A stretch of DNA of 64,000 bases. Origin: Poriferisodalis sp022821985 (lineage in GTDB: Bacteria > Actinomycetota > Acidimicrobiia > Acidimicrobiales > Poriferisodalaceae). The stretch is from assembly GCF_965219595.1 (NCBI RefSeq), contig NZ_OZ244781.1:682001-746000 (forward strand). The letters run 5' to 3'. The translations under genes were made by a program, and so were the position numbers. This document shows positions 1 to 9,361 of the stretch, one piece after another (positions within the stretch are counted from its first letter, which is position 1; every line of letters starts with the position of its first letter). Under the pieces are notes generated by a model, which was given only the letters and a program-made list of their open reading frames with translations, was not told the origin of the DNA and ran no database searches.

Positions 1-2
1 GG

Positions 3-611
3 TCAGTACAGGCGGTCTCGGTTGGCCTCGTCCTCGGACGCGTCGATTTCCACAGCGTCTGCGCCGTTGATCTGGTCGGCCAGCACTTGCCCGTAGCTGG
101 GATACTCGGACCGGTCGATATGCACAGCGGGATCCCACAGCCGCGACCGGATGAGCGACCGTCCACAATGCAGGAATGCCTCTTCGACCGCGACCCGCAG
201 GCCCGACAGCGGCGGCCGGTCCTTGATCGAATGCGGCGCCAGCAGGTCGGCGTCGGTCACGATCTCGGCGGTGCCGCTGACGCGCAGCGTCTCGTTCATG
301 CCGGGCACCAAGAACAGGAGCCCCACATTCGGGTTGAAGAGGACGTTCTGCAAGGTGTCGACTTGCCGGTTGCCGGGCCGGTCGGGGATCAGCAGGGTCT
401 GGTCGTCGAGCACCGTCACGAAACCCGGCGGGTCGCCGCGCGGCGAGGTGTCGGCCCGCCCGTCGGCCCCGATCGAGCTGATGACGCACAGCGGAGACAA
501 CTCGATGAATCGCCGCGAATGGTCGTCGATGCGGTCGAGCACCTTCTGGTGTGCCCGCGCCGCCGGCGGACGGTACGTCTCTCGCAGCTCGGACACGTTC
601 GAGATAGCCAT
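3..611 (-). CDS. PPOX-class FMN-dependent flavoprotein (pyridoxamine 5'-phosphate oxidase-like)
   Basis: About 202 residues with the split-barrel features of the pyridoxamine-phosphate-oxidase-like superfamily: a CVISSIGADGRADTSPRGD strand-turn near residue 45, then LIPDRPGNRQVDTLQNVLFNPNVG, a region that in this family lies at the FMN site and dimer interface. The closest recalled group is the MSMEG_1061-type FMN-dependent PPOX proteins of actinobacteria, whose substrates are mostly unknown. I prefer the ATG at 611 because GGGAG lies about six bases upstream; an in-frame ATG at 635 would add eight residues. The gene is complete and stands alone at the window edge, divergent from the restriction genes. 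The specific substrate cannot be told from sequence. Confidence 0.85.
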   Translation of the reverse strand: MAISNVSELRETYRPPAARAHQKVLDRIDDHSRRFIELSPLCVISSIGADGRADTSPRGDPPGFVTVLDDQTLLIPDRPGNRQVDTLQNVLFNPNVGLLFLVPGMNETLRVSGTAEIVTDADLLAPHSIKDRPPLSGLRVAVEEAFLHCGRSLIRSRLWDPAVHIDRSEYPSYGQVLADQINGADAVEIDASEDEANRDRLY

Positions 612-856
612 GTTGCCGCTCCCAGCAGCTGTCATTGTCGGGGGCAGATCAGAGGCCGTACGAGCCCCTCTGCCCCTCGATCAGCGTACGCCGGACCGTG
701 GCCGGTGGAGAACCTCATGGCGTTGGCAAGCGCCATCGAGGCCGGCACTGCAGTGTCGCTCAGTCAGGCGAGAATCGAGCAGGCATGTGGACTTGCCGAC
801 GCACCTGCGGCCAAGCATGATGAGTCTCGTGGTCGAAGCGGGACGGACACGCGGCC

Positions 857-3800
857 TTGAGCGTGTCTGACGCCGCTGCTGCGCTCGAGTTTGACCCTGC
901 GGTCGATCCGATCCTGTGCTCGCCCTACGACGAACCTGATCTGCACTGGGATCTCGATCAGGCGGGCCGTGCCATTGCGGGGCGGTCGCCGGCACCGGGT
1001 CGCAGGAGATCGGCCCTGCTGCGGCCGGTGCCTGACGACGACGCCACCGCCACGATGGCTCTTGACATCCCGACCGATCACGAGAATCGGCTCATCAACG
1101 ACATCCGCGAGCGCGTCCGCGCCTGGCGGAATGACGGCTACCCGGGTACCACGCCGGTCACTCGCAAGCTGCTGGTGCACTGGGCCGAAGACTCCTCGCA
1201 CCGGCAGCTGCGGCCGTTCTTCGCGCAGCGCGAAGCCATCGAGACGCTCATCTGGCTGCGGGAGGCCGCCCGGCGCGACGCGCGCGAACGGCGCGATCTC
1301 GAAGAAGCGTCGCGCGCCGCGAATGACGGCATCGTGCGCTATTGCGCCAAGATGGCCACCGGCACCGGCAAGACCGCGGTGATGGGCATGCTGATCGCCT
1401 GGCAGACGCTCAACGCGGCGCGCACCGAGCGCCAACGCAACCAGCAGCACTCGTCGAGATTCCTGGTGCTGACTCCTGGGCTCACGGTGCGCGACCGTCT
1501 GGGAGTGCTGCGGCCAGGCTCACCGGGGAACGTGTACGACGAGCTCGGGTTGGTGCCTAACGAACTCAAGGGCGACCTGACCGCGGCACGCGTGGAGATC
1601 GTGAACTTCCAAGCATTTCGCCGACGCGACCCCACCGAGTCCACCGGCGCGCAGAAGGCGCTGCTGGGCCACGACCGCATCGATCAAACCGAGTCGCCGC
1701 AGGCGATGGTGCGCCGAGTGGTGGGTGGCCTGCTGGCGCGCCGGGGCGCCCACGGCGATCTCGTCGTCATCAACGACGAGGCCCACCACTGCTACCTGCC
1801 CCGTACCGGCGAGGGAGACCCGAAGCAGACCGCCGAAGAACGCAGCGAGAACAAGATCGCCTCGGTGTGGTTCAACGCCGTGCGGACGCTGCGCGACATG
1901 GGCGCGCTCGGCGAGCGCGACCGGCTCGGCGGCCAGGCATCGCCGGTGTACGACTTCTCGGCAACCCCCATGTGGATCGGCCGAGCCGCCCGCGGCGAGG
2001 GGTCGCCGATGTTCGAATGGGTGGCATCGGACTTCGGCCTGATGGACGCCATCGAGTCGGGCCTGGTGAAGGTGCCACGGGTGCCTGTCGGCGACGACAC
2101 GCCGCTGGCTCGCACGGCGTGGCGGCGGCTGTACGAGGCGACGCCCGCGAAGAAGCTCCCCAAGCGCAGCAGCGACCCTGCCGCAGTACTGCCGCAGCCG
2201 CTCGAGGACGCGCTGGCGGCGTCGGTCAGCGAGTGGCGTCGCACGTTCGCTTCCGCGCAAGACCGCGGACAGCCCACGCCGCCGGTGATGATCGTGGTGA
2301 CCAACACCATCGACAACGCCGTTGCGCTGTACGAGCACATCGCCGGCTGCGAGACCGCGGACGGCCGGATCGTGGCGGGCCGCTACGACGAGTTCTCCAA
2401 TGTTGTCGAGCCGCCCGCGGGTGGCTCCACACAGTGGCGGGCGGACCCTTGCACACTGCTGGTGCATTCGCGGCCCGACGACGATGACGCCATCACCGCC
2501 CGGTTCGCGAAGCTGCTCCGGCAACAGGCGGCGCATATGGGCGACGACATGCCGGCCGACGCGATCCGCGAGGCCCTGAACACGGTCGGCAAGCCGGGAC
2601 GGCTCGGCGCCGGGGTGCGCTGCGTGATCTCGGTGTCGATGCTCACCGAGGGGTGGGACGCACGAACGGTGCACCAGATCGTGGGCTTCCGGGCGTTCAG
2701 CTCGCAGCTGCTGTGCGAGCAGGTCACCGGGCGGGCGCTGCGGCGCACGTCGTACGAGTCGTTCCGTGAAGAACCCGGCAAGACGCACCTGCTCACGCCC
2801 GAATATGCGGAGGTGCTCGGCATCCCGTTCGAGTTCATGCCGATGCGCGGCACGCGGGTCGGGCCGCCGCCGCCCGACCGCACCGAGGTGTACTCGGTGC
2901 GCGGCAGGTCCGGCCTGCGCATCATGTGGCCGCAGGTGCTCGAGTACCGCACGATCGCGTCGGAGCACGGCTTTCGGCTCCGCCCGGCGGCCGTGCAGCC
3001 CGCCAAGGTGTCCGACGATGCCCCTGCACAGCGGGTGGAGATGGCAGGCGTGGCGGGCGAGATGATCGAGCTGTCGCCCAACGATCTGCAACGCCACAAG
3101 GCTGCCCATGTGCGCTGTGCAGCCGAGATTGCCAACCTGCTCACCCTCGGAGGCAACGGCGCGCTGAAGCCGCCACGAGGCGACCTTCGCGACAGCGGGC
3201 GGTGCGCACTGTTCGGCTCGGTCTATCGGGCGCTGAGCGACTGGCTTGCCCATCCCGCTGTCGACTGTGCCGACGCGTCGGTGCTGCTGCGGCATCGCAA
3301 CAAGCGCGACTTCTACCAGCAGCTGATCGCCGCGTGCGATTTCGGCACGCATGCAGCAGCGACCCCCCCCCGCGACAGATCGCGGTGCTCGGCCGGCCGT
3401 CGCTGGGCGACACCGCGGGGGTGCGGTTCGAGACCACGCTGCGCCACATCCACACGGCGAAGCGAAGCGAGCTGTCGCACGCCGCGTGCCACTCCCGGCT
3501 TGAGCTCGACGCCGCTCGCATCCTCGACAATCACCCCGCAGTAGCCGCCTGGGCTCGCAACTTCGGGCTCGACTGGGCACTGCCGTACCACTTCGACGGA
3601 GCCTGGCGCCGCTACGAGCCCGACTTCGTCGCCCGCTTGACGAACGGGCTGAATGTCGTGATCGAGTGCAAGGGCGTCGTCGACCCCAAGGCGCTCGCAG
3701 CCGAGCGCTGGACGCGCGAGCACTGGATACCGGCCGTCGCAGGCTCCGCTGAGATTCCCGAGGAACTGCGCCGCTGGGCCTACGAGGTGGTCACCGACGC

Positions 3801-3861
3801 CGCCCACCTGCCCGCTCGCCTCGACGCATTGACCGCCGACCCAGACAAGGAGCACCCGTGA
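857..3861 (+). pseudogene. Type III-like restriction subunit (Res, SF2 helicase plus PD-(D/E)XK nuclease), frameshifted
   Basis: ATP-dependent restriction subunit resembling the BPTD_3080-type family. The N-terminus (PILCSPYDEPDLHW) matches my recollection of that family, which supports the TTG start at 857. Helicase motifs are in order: Walker A ATGTGKT near residue 172, DEAHH (Walker B) near 307, FSATPMW near 372, and LTEGWD with QVTGRALRR near 595-630. The frame then breaks in a run of nine C at 3363-3371. The initial frame runs on as nonsense to 3544. The next frame continues to 3861 with a credible nuclease end, YEPDF followed by VIECKG, a PD-(D/E)XK core. Ten or seven C would give one uninterrupted protein of about 1000 residues. 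The stop overlaps the methyltransferase start (GTGA). The break may be a true off-state, a mutation or a homopolymer sequencing error. Confidence 0.85.
3363..3371 (+). repeat. C9 homopolymer at the Res frameshift
   Basis: Nine consecutive C lie exactly where the reading frame of the restriction subunit must shift by -1. Slipped-strand change in such tracts is a known way to switch restriction-modification genes, and is also a common site of sequencing or assembly error; the sequence alone cannot distinguish these. Confidence 0.8.
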
Positions 3862-6650
3862 CGCCACCGCCTGCCGACGCCGAATCCCACTCCTACGAAC
3901 ACGCTTCCGCGCAGCGGCCCAACCAGCCCACAGCCGAGACGGCCGCTCTGATGAGCGACGACGATCGTGCGCCGACCCCCTTCGAGACGGCAAGGCGGCT
4001 CCCCAAAGCAGTCGCGCAGGTGTACGAAGCTGGCATCGACTGCGACAGCGTCAACCTCGACCGCGATCTGAGAACTCACCCCGTGCTCGCCTGGGATCGC
4101 CAAGGCGCTACCTCGCAGATCAGCGGCGATGCGCAGGCCGATGCCGTCCACAGCTTCGACGGTGTGCCGCTGTACACCCGCGAGAAGGTCACCCCGGCGC
4201 TGCTGGTGGAGCAACTGCGCCGGGGCGATGCGCACCGGGCACTGCAGCTCGACTTCGACGGACTCGACGACGAAGCGCTCGAATGGGAGTGGTACCAGCA
4301 CGCGGGCCACTGGCAGAACCGCCTCGTCCACGGCGACTCCGCTGCGGTGATGCAATCGCTGATCGCCAAGGACGGCCTGCGCGATGCGGTGCAGATGATC
4401 TACTTCGACCCCCCGTACGGCCAGAACTTCAAGTCCAACTTCCAGACCACCACCGGCAGGCTCGAAACGCCCGAGAAGCTCGACGGGCTGCCGGTCGGCG
4501 ACACCATGCCGCTGCGAGCGTTCCGCGACAGCTACCGCAATGGCATCCACTCCTATCTCGACGGCATCCACGAGCGGGCCGTGCTGGCGCGTGAACTGCT
4601 CACCGACACCGGCTCCCTGTTCGTCCAGATCGGCGACATCAACGTCCACCGGCTGGCCTTGGTGTGCGACGAAGTCTTCGGCCCCGAAAACCGGGTCGCG
4701 ACTATCACCTGGCGCCCGACCGGTGGCTCCTCAGCGAGAACGCTGCCGGAAAGCGCCTCATACCTGCTCTGGTACGCCAAAGACAAGTCACGGTGCAGGT
4801 ACCGCCAGCTGTACGAACCCCTGACCAGCCAGCGTGATGTTGCCGAGTTCTTTGGAATCGCTGCCATGGTGCAAGTAGCTCAGGGTGTGGACCGCAATCT
4901 CACCAAGAACGAAAGACGGAACGCTGATGCGGCACTACCGCAAGGTGCGGAGTTGTGGCAGCGCGGGAACCTCACGTCAATGGGCGCATCCACCACCGGC
5001 CGTACACGCTGGGTTGAGTACGATGGTCACCGGTACCACTGCGGGGACGGACGACAATGGCGCGTCTCCGTGCACGACGGAGACGCACCAGTGTGTACCC
5101 CGCCGGACGACAATGGCGCGCGCACGGAGGCTTCGCCTCCGTGTCCCGACCCCGAGCCATGCGGCTTGTGCTGGCTCGGATGGACGGGAAGACTCGGGGG
5201 CAGCGGAAAGATGCTCCGGTGGAAGCAATTTGCATCCGAGACTCCCGGCCGACGCATCGACAACGTCTGGCACCGTGTCACCTCGGCCCGCGGCCAAAAG
5301 CGCTATGTCGTTCAAACCGCTAGTTCGATCATCGAGCGTTGCATGCTGATGACGACCGATCCCGGCGACCTCGTGCTCGATCCGACGTGCGGGTCGGGGG
5401 TGACCGCCGACGTTGCGGAGGAATGGGGGCGGCGCTGGGTCACCATCGACGTGAGTCGTGTCGCGATCGCAGTCGCCCGCCAGAAGCTGGCCACCTCGGT
5501 CTACACGTGGCATCGCACAACTGACGGCGGTACCGATCCCGCATCGGACTTCGTGTGCGAGCAGATGCCGAAGGTGTCGGCCGGCCGTCTCGCCGACCCG
5601 AACACCGACTGGGACCATCCCGACAACGTCATCAAGCTCGTCGATCAGACCGAGACTGAGCCGAAACGCGTGCGCCTCGCCAGCCCGTTCACCGTCGAGT
5701 CGCACTCGCCGTACTCGTACCTGCCCTTCGACACGGCACCCGCTGACACACCAAGAGCCGACCCAGCATCGGCCCGCGGCAACGCAGGCAAGGACACCGC
5801 GCAGCTCAGCGTCGTCGACCTCGGCCTGGCTTCGGGCGAGATCACCGGCGCCGTCATCGACGCGCTGCATCGCTCGCCCGTCTGCGACTCCGGCGGCCGG
5901 CCGCTGCTGCAAATCGTCGATCACGAGCGTTGGCCCGAGACCCATCTGGCCACTCACGGCGTTACCTGCACCCGACCCGGACGCGACACGCAGACCCAAG
6001 CCGGACTCATGATCGCGGCCCCTGACGCCACCGTGACCGCACCACAGGTCACGCGAGCCGCCGTGGAGGCCCGTCGCAATGCACCCGACTGTGCCGACCT
6101 CATCGCCGTGGGCTTCGCCTTCGACCCTGACGTGCCTGCCGCTGTCGGCCCCTGCACCGTGCACCGGGTCGTGGCCTCGAAAGACCTGCAGATCCCTGAG
6201 TTGTCCAAGCAGGGCGCCGACGGCGGCACGTTCACCTTGCTCGGCGAGCCGGACTGCGAGGTGCGCCGCACCTCCGACGGCACCTCGCTGGTCGTGCGGC
6301 TGCTGGGCTGTGACACCTACGACCCCTCCACCGGCACAGTGCGCGAGACCGACGAGGACCACATCGACTGCTGGATGATCGACACCGACCACGACCAGAT
6401 GAGCTTCATCGCCCGGCTCACCTACTTCCCCAACGGCCTGCGAAATGACGCGGGTCTGAAAGCGGCCATGCGCAGCCTCGGTCGCGACCTTGTGCCCGAC
6501 GCGCAGTCGCACATCACCTCGTTCCTGTCGCAGCCGTTTCCGATCCCGCCCGACGGACGACCCGTGGCTGTCAAAGCCATCACCGACACCGGTGCCGAAA
6601 TGAACACCGTCATCTACCCCTACGCCTGGCAGGACGCTCCCGACGGCTGA
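3858..6650 (+). CDS. Site-specific DNA methyltransferase (type III-like Mod, beta-class N6-adenine or N4-cytosine)
   Basis: 930 residues starting at GTG in a four-base overlap with the Res stop, so the two are translationally coupled. Motif IV (YFDPPYGQNF) near residue 180 precedes the AdoMet motif LDPTCGSGVTADVAEEWG near residue 505, the order of beta-class methyltransferases such as type III Mod. DPPY favours N6-adenine methylation. Residues flanking the catalytic core (about 60-170 and 560-930) match no domain I can name and may hold target recognition and contacts to Res. Codons near 5049-5143 carry a short repeated, palindrome-rich insert between the two motifs. The frame is intact, so methylation is predicted to continue even though Res is broken, a safe state for the cell. 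Confidence 0.9.
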   Translation: MTPPPADAESHSYEHASAQRPNQPTAETAALMSDDDRAPTPFETARRLPKAVAQVYEAGIDCDSVNLDRDLRTHPVLAWDRQGATSQISGDAQADAVHSFDGVPLYTREKVTPALLVEQLRRGDAHRALQLDFDGLDDEALEWEWYQHAGHWQNRLVHGDSAAVMQSLIAKDGLRDAVQMIYFDPPYGQNFKSNFQTTTGRLETPEKLDGLPVGDTMPLRAFRDSYRNGIHSYLDGIHERAVLARELLTDTGSLFVQIGDINVHRLALVCDEVFGPENRVATITWRPTGGSSARTLPESASYLLWYAKDKSRCRYRQLYEPLTSQRDVAEFFGIAAMVQVAQGVDRNLTKNERRNADAALPQGAELWQRGNLTSMGASTTGRTRWVEYDGHRYHCGDGRQWRVSVHDGDAPVCTPPDDNGARTEASPPCPDPEPCGLCWLGWTGRLGGSGKMLRWKQFASETPGRRIDNVWHRVTSARGQKRYVVQTASSIIERCMLMTTDPGDLVLDPTCGSGVTADVAEEWGRRWVTIDVSRVAIAVARQKLATSVYTWHRTTDGGTDPASDFVCEQMPKVSAGRLADPNTDWDHPDNVIKLVDQTETEPKRVRLASPFTVESHSPYSYLPFDTAPADTPRADPASARGNAGKDTAQLSVVDLGLASGEITGAVIDALHRSPVCDSGGRPLLQIVDHERWPETHLATHGVTCTRPGRDTQTQAGLMIAAPDATVTAPQVTRAAVEARRNAPDCADLIAVGFAFDPDVPAAVGPCTVHRVVASKDLQIPELSKQGADGGTFTLLGEPDCEVRRTSDGTSLVVRLLGCDTYDPSTGTVRETDEDHIDCWMIDTDHDQMSFIARLTYFPNGLRNDAGLKAAMRSLGRDLVPDAQSHITSFLSQPFPIPPDGRPVAVKAITDTGAEMNTVIYPYAWQDAPDG
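5049..5143 (+). repeat. Palindromic mini-repeat insert inside the methyltransferase gene
   Basis: A 16-bp direct repeat (GGACGACAATGGCGCG) occurs at 5049-5064 and 5105-5120. Each copy is followed by a hairpin: a ten-base stem at 5062-5071/5077-5086 and an eight-base stem CACGGAGG/CCTCCGTG at 5123-5130/5136-5143. The insert keeps the reading frame and codes for Asp/Pro/Cys-rich residues. It looks like an in-frame repetitive-element insertion. Confidence 0.55.
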
Positions 6651-6675
6651 CCGGCCTGCGGATTAGCCTCTGACT

Positions 6676-6903
6676 GTGCACTTGGACCGGATCACCGTTG
6701 ATCCGCACCGCATGGGCGGCCTGCCGTGCATCAGGGACTTGCGGGTGACCGTGGCAACGCTGCTCGGGCAGCTCGCTGCGGGAAGGACCCACGAAGACTT
6801 GCTGTCCGACTATCCGTATCTCGAGACCGATGACATCACCGCAGCGCTGGAGTTCGCCGCTGCACGTGTCAGTGAGAGAGAACTCGCCGTTCATTCCGCG
6901 TGA
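6676..6903 (+). CDS. DUF433 family antitoxin-like protein
   Basis: 75 residues from a GTG start. The sequence ITVDPHRMGGLPCIRDLRVTV followed by LGQLAAGRTHEDLLSDYPYL and ITAALEFAA is the DUF433 signature, a small winged-helix-like antitoxin of the VapB group usually encoded just before a DUF5615 PIN-like toxin. The expected partner is not intact: the overlapping downstream frame starts like such a toxin but is broken. The gene lies 25 bases after the methyltransferase and may be cotranscribed with it. An intact antitoxin with a decayed toxin is a common end state of such modules. Confidence 0.8.
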   Translation: MHLDRITVDPHRMGGLPCIRDLRVTVATLLGQLAAGRTHEDLLSDYPYLETDDITAALEFAAARVSERELAVHSA

Positions 6904-7060
6904 GGATTCGGGTCCGAGAACTGCCCATCTGGTGAAGGCGCGCCGCGGCACCTCACGGCACTGGTCGTGGGCAGCCGCACATCGTGGCGTTCAGCTCGCA
7001 GCCGCTCGTCGGCCCCAGATCGCATCCCCGCTGTGGGTCGATGCGGGTCGTACGATCTGG
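6901..7060 (+). pseudogene. Possible remnant of a DUF5615-type toxin
   Basis: A GTG at 6901 overlaps the antitoxin stop as GTGA, the usual junction in these modules, and begins VRIRVRELP, resembling the MRILVDENLP start of DUF5615 proteins. It stops after eleven codons. A second frame gives PRHLTAL, recalling the ARHLTALGH helix of the family, and a third gives LWVDAGRTIW. No single frame is open. This is a by-eye reconstruction from short matches, and unrelated non-coding sequence is a real alternative. The rest of 6904-7168 shows no gene. Confidence 0.3.
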
Positions 7061-7168
7061 TCTGGCGCAGCTCTTGCCCGTTCGATCGCCGCAGGGGGGC
7101 TCTGACGGCGGATTCGGGGGCATCGGCTCGCTGCCGACACAGCAACCCGATCATGAAACGGACAGCCC

Positions 7169-7618
7169 ATGGCCACTTCATCCAATTCCAAGCTCTCGAT
7201 GGGAACAGTGCTCAGCCTGTACTGGTTCCTGTTCTGGATCCTGAACGGATTCGACAAGTTCTTCAACGCCGACACGTTCTTCGGAGCGAACTTCAAGGTC
7301 GGCCTCGAGAACAACTTCCTGCCGGCACTCGGCCTGAGCACATCGCTGGCGTGGCCGATCGCCATCATCGTGGGCATCATCGAGCTGCTGCTAGGGCTGA
7401 TGTTCCTCATGGCCCTGATCCGCTTCTGGGGCGGCAACGATGGGCGCTACGACACTGCTCGGACCGCCATCACCCTCAGCGTGCTGTTCTTCGCCCTGCT
7501 GTCAGCCGGCGCGATCCTGTTCGGCGCACGCGACCCCATGTGGCAGCACGGCACCTTCATCGCCACGCTGCTGCTGACCCAGCACGCACTGCACGTCGCC
7601 GCGAAATCCGACGCCTGA
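7169..7618 (+). CDS. Small four-helix integral membrane protein
   Basis: 149 residues with four predicted membrane segments, roughly residues 12-31, 60-82, 97-115 and 125-142. The second contains LAWPIAIIVGIIELLLGLMF, a Gly/Glu-containing helix like those in DoxX/DoxD-type membrane proteins; length and helix count also suit that superfamily, but the match is loose. There is no signal peptide cleavage site, and the short polar N-terminus is probably cytoplasmic. The gene is monocistronic, with 265 bases upstream holding only the decayed toxin. Function is not assignable. Confidence 0.75.
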   Translation: MATSSNSKLSMGTVLSLYWFLFWILNGFDKFFNADTFFGANFKVGLENNFLPALGLSTSLAWPIAIIVGIIELLLGLMFLMALIRFWGGNDGRYDTARTAITLSVLFFALLSAGAILFGARDPMWQHGTFIATLLLTQHALHVAAKSDA

Positions 7619-7770
7619 CGCTGCAGCATTCAGAGCCGGATTCGGTGGCTGGCTTCCGTCCACGAGCGCATCGAGCAACGACCGGCTCCTTCTCGGTCCG
7701 GTTGATCGTTGATCAGGACTGACAGACCCAGTGGCGGGGGTGCATGACGCCGTGAACTGGGGCGTGCTGC

Positions 7771-9150
7771 TCAGAATGTGGCGTCTGCTTCGATGCAGTC
7801 GAGCACGCTGAGCAGATGTCCGATGAATGCTTCGGGCTGTTCTTGCATGGCGAAGTGGCCGATGCCGGCCATCTCGGCGAACGTCGAGCCGGCTATTGCC
7901 TCGTGTGCCGCTTGTCCGTGCTCGACGAGCCCAGACCAGTCGTGCTCGCCGCTGAGGATGTGAACGCCGACTCGGCTGGTGTCGATCTCGTGCGCTCTTT
8001 CTCGCAGGTCGTGCTCGACCATGTAGTAGTAGAGGTCGCCCCAGAACGCAGGCGGCCACGCAGCCGAGTAGACGTGCGACACCTCTTTCACATAGGGCGT
8101 GGGCGCGTCAGGACCGCACAGGCTCTCCATCAGTCGGGCCTTGGCGTGGCTGCTGACGGCCGGATGCGATGCCACGGCGAACCCGTCCCAGTCGCCGCCG
8201 ACATGCAGCGCGCCGCCCACCGAGATCACTGCCCGGAACTCGTCGGGATGGCGCAACGCCAGGTCGAGCGCCAGCATGCCTCCGACTGAGCAGCCCAAGA
8301 ACACCGGACGGTCCAGCCCGAGCGCTTCGCTCAGTGCCACGGGCACTTGGCGCAAGAATGCCCCTTCCAGCCGATAGTCCTCGCACCACCACGGCAGGCC
8401 GTGGGGCGGCAGTGACTTGCCGTGGTACGGCAGGTCGTAGGCGATGAGCCGGAATCGGTCGGTGATCTCGGAGCGCTCGAACAGATGACGCCACTGGAGG
8501 CTCTGCGCGCCGGCCGTGTGCTGGGCCAGCAGCGGGATGCCGTCGCCCGCCTCTTCGTAGTACAGCCGGTAGTCGGCGCGGCGCCCCGCCGAATCTCCCA
8601 GTTCGACATGCACGTAGCGGCCGACGGGACTGTCGTGGCGTGATGCTGAGCCATCCTGCGGTAAAACGGCTGTGGCAGCGAGGCTTGCTTCGTCTGCGAG
8701 TTCGCGCAGCAGTTCTGCTGTCCGCTCGAGCGCCGGCAGGTATTGCCACAGCGTGAGCTGCTCGGTCTCGCTGTTGTCGAGCACGCCGAGCACCATCATC
8801 GGCGCCAGACGGGCCAGCCGTGGCTGCGGAACCGCCAGCAGCGGCGCCCACCCGTCCGCCGATCCGGTCACGGTGACCACACCATCGCCCGCCTCAGCCG
8901 GCACCGAGCCAGTGATCTCGCCGTCGGCCACGGTGAAGCCGAGCCATTGGTCGCCGATTCCGAGACGGATGCCGCCGGTCCAGAAGCGACACGCCAAGAC
9001 CAGCTCCCGATCGCCCGCACAAGCAAGGGCGAATGCCTCCTGTGCAGGCAGCGTCGCCGCGTCGGACTCGGTGCCGATCGACACCACACCGGGCGCATCG
9101 GCCGACGGCGCATTCGATCCGTTGCTGGCGGATGCTGCTGTCATGCTCAT
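7771..9150 (-). CDS. Alpha/beta hydrolase with extra N-terminal domain
   Basis: 459 residues. The C-terminal half is an alpha/beta hydrolase: nucleophile elbow GCSVGG (Ser near residue 284), acid in SGEHDWS near 410 and His in GIGHFAM near 437; LIAYDLPYHGKS carries the oxyanion-side strand. The first ~180 residues form an additional domain with ACRFWTGGIRLGIGDQWLGFTVADGEI, possibly an SCP2-like lipid-binding module, but I would not insist. The start at 9150 is chosen because AGGGGG lies six bases upstream; a longer frame begins at 9180. It sits just downstream, on the same strand, of the FAD hydroxylase, so a role as a ring- or C-C-cleavage product hydrolase in aromatic breakdown is plausible but inferred. 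Confidence 0.8.
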   Translation of the reverse strand: MSMTAASASNGSNAPSADAPGVVSIGTESDAATLPAQEAFALACAGDRELVLACRFWTGGIRLGIGDQWLGFTVADGEITGSVPAEAGDGVVTVTGSADGWAPLLAVPQPRLARLAPMMVLGVLDNSETEQLTLWQYLPALERTAELLRELADEASLAATAVLPQDGSASRHDSPVGRYVHVELGDSAGRRADYRLYYEEAGDGIPLLAQHTAGAQSLQWRHLFERSEITDRFRLIAYDLPYHGKSLPPHGLPWWCEDYRLEGAFLRQVPVALSEALGLDRPVFLGCSVGGMLALDLALRHPDEFRAVISVGGALHVGGDWDGFAVASHPAVSSHAKARLMESLCGPDAPTPYVKEVSHVYSAAWPPAFWGDLYYYMVEHDLRERAHEIDTSRVGVHILSGEHDWSGLVEHGQAAHEAIAGSTFAEMAGIGHFAMQEQPEAFIGHLLSVLDCIEADATF

Positions 9151-9361
9151 CGTTTCCCCCTCAACCTTCCAGCCACGCATGCCTCTTGGCGCCTCGCGGC
9201 GGTGGAATGCCGCTCTCGTTCTTATCAGTTGCTCTCCTCCGACAGCACCGAGCCAACGTCAGGCCCGCCTTCGTCTGCTGCTGTGCCGGTGCGGGATGGC
9301 GCCGCATGCCCTACAAGACCTTCATGGCGCCTCGCTCAGGCCGCTTCCAGTCCGGCGTGAT

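Noticed and set aside
1520..3580. A 686-codon minus-strand open frame opposite the Res gene
   Set aside because: His/Arg-rich antisense shadow; the plus strand has clear helicase motifs.
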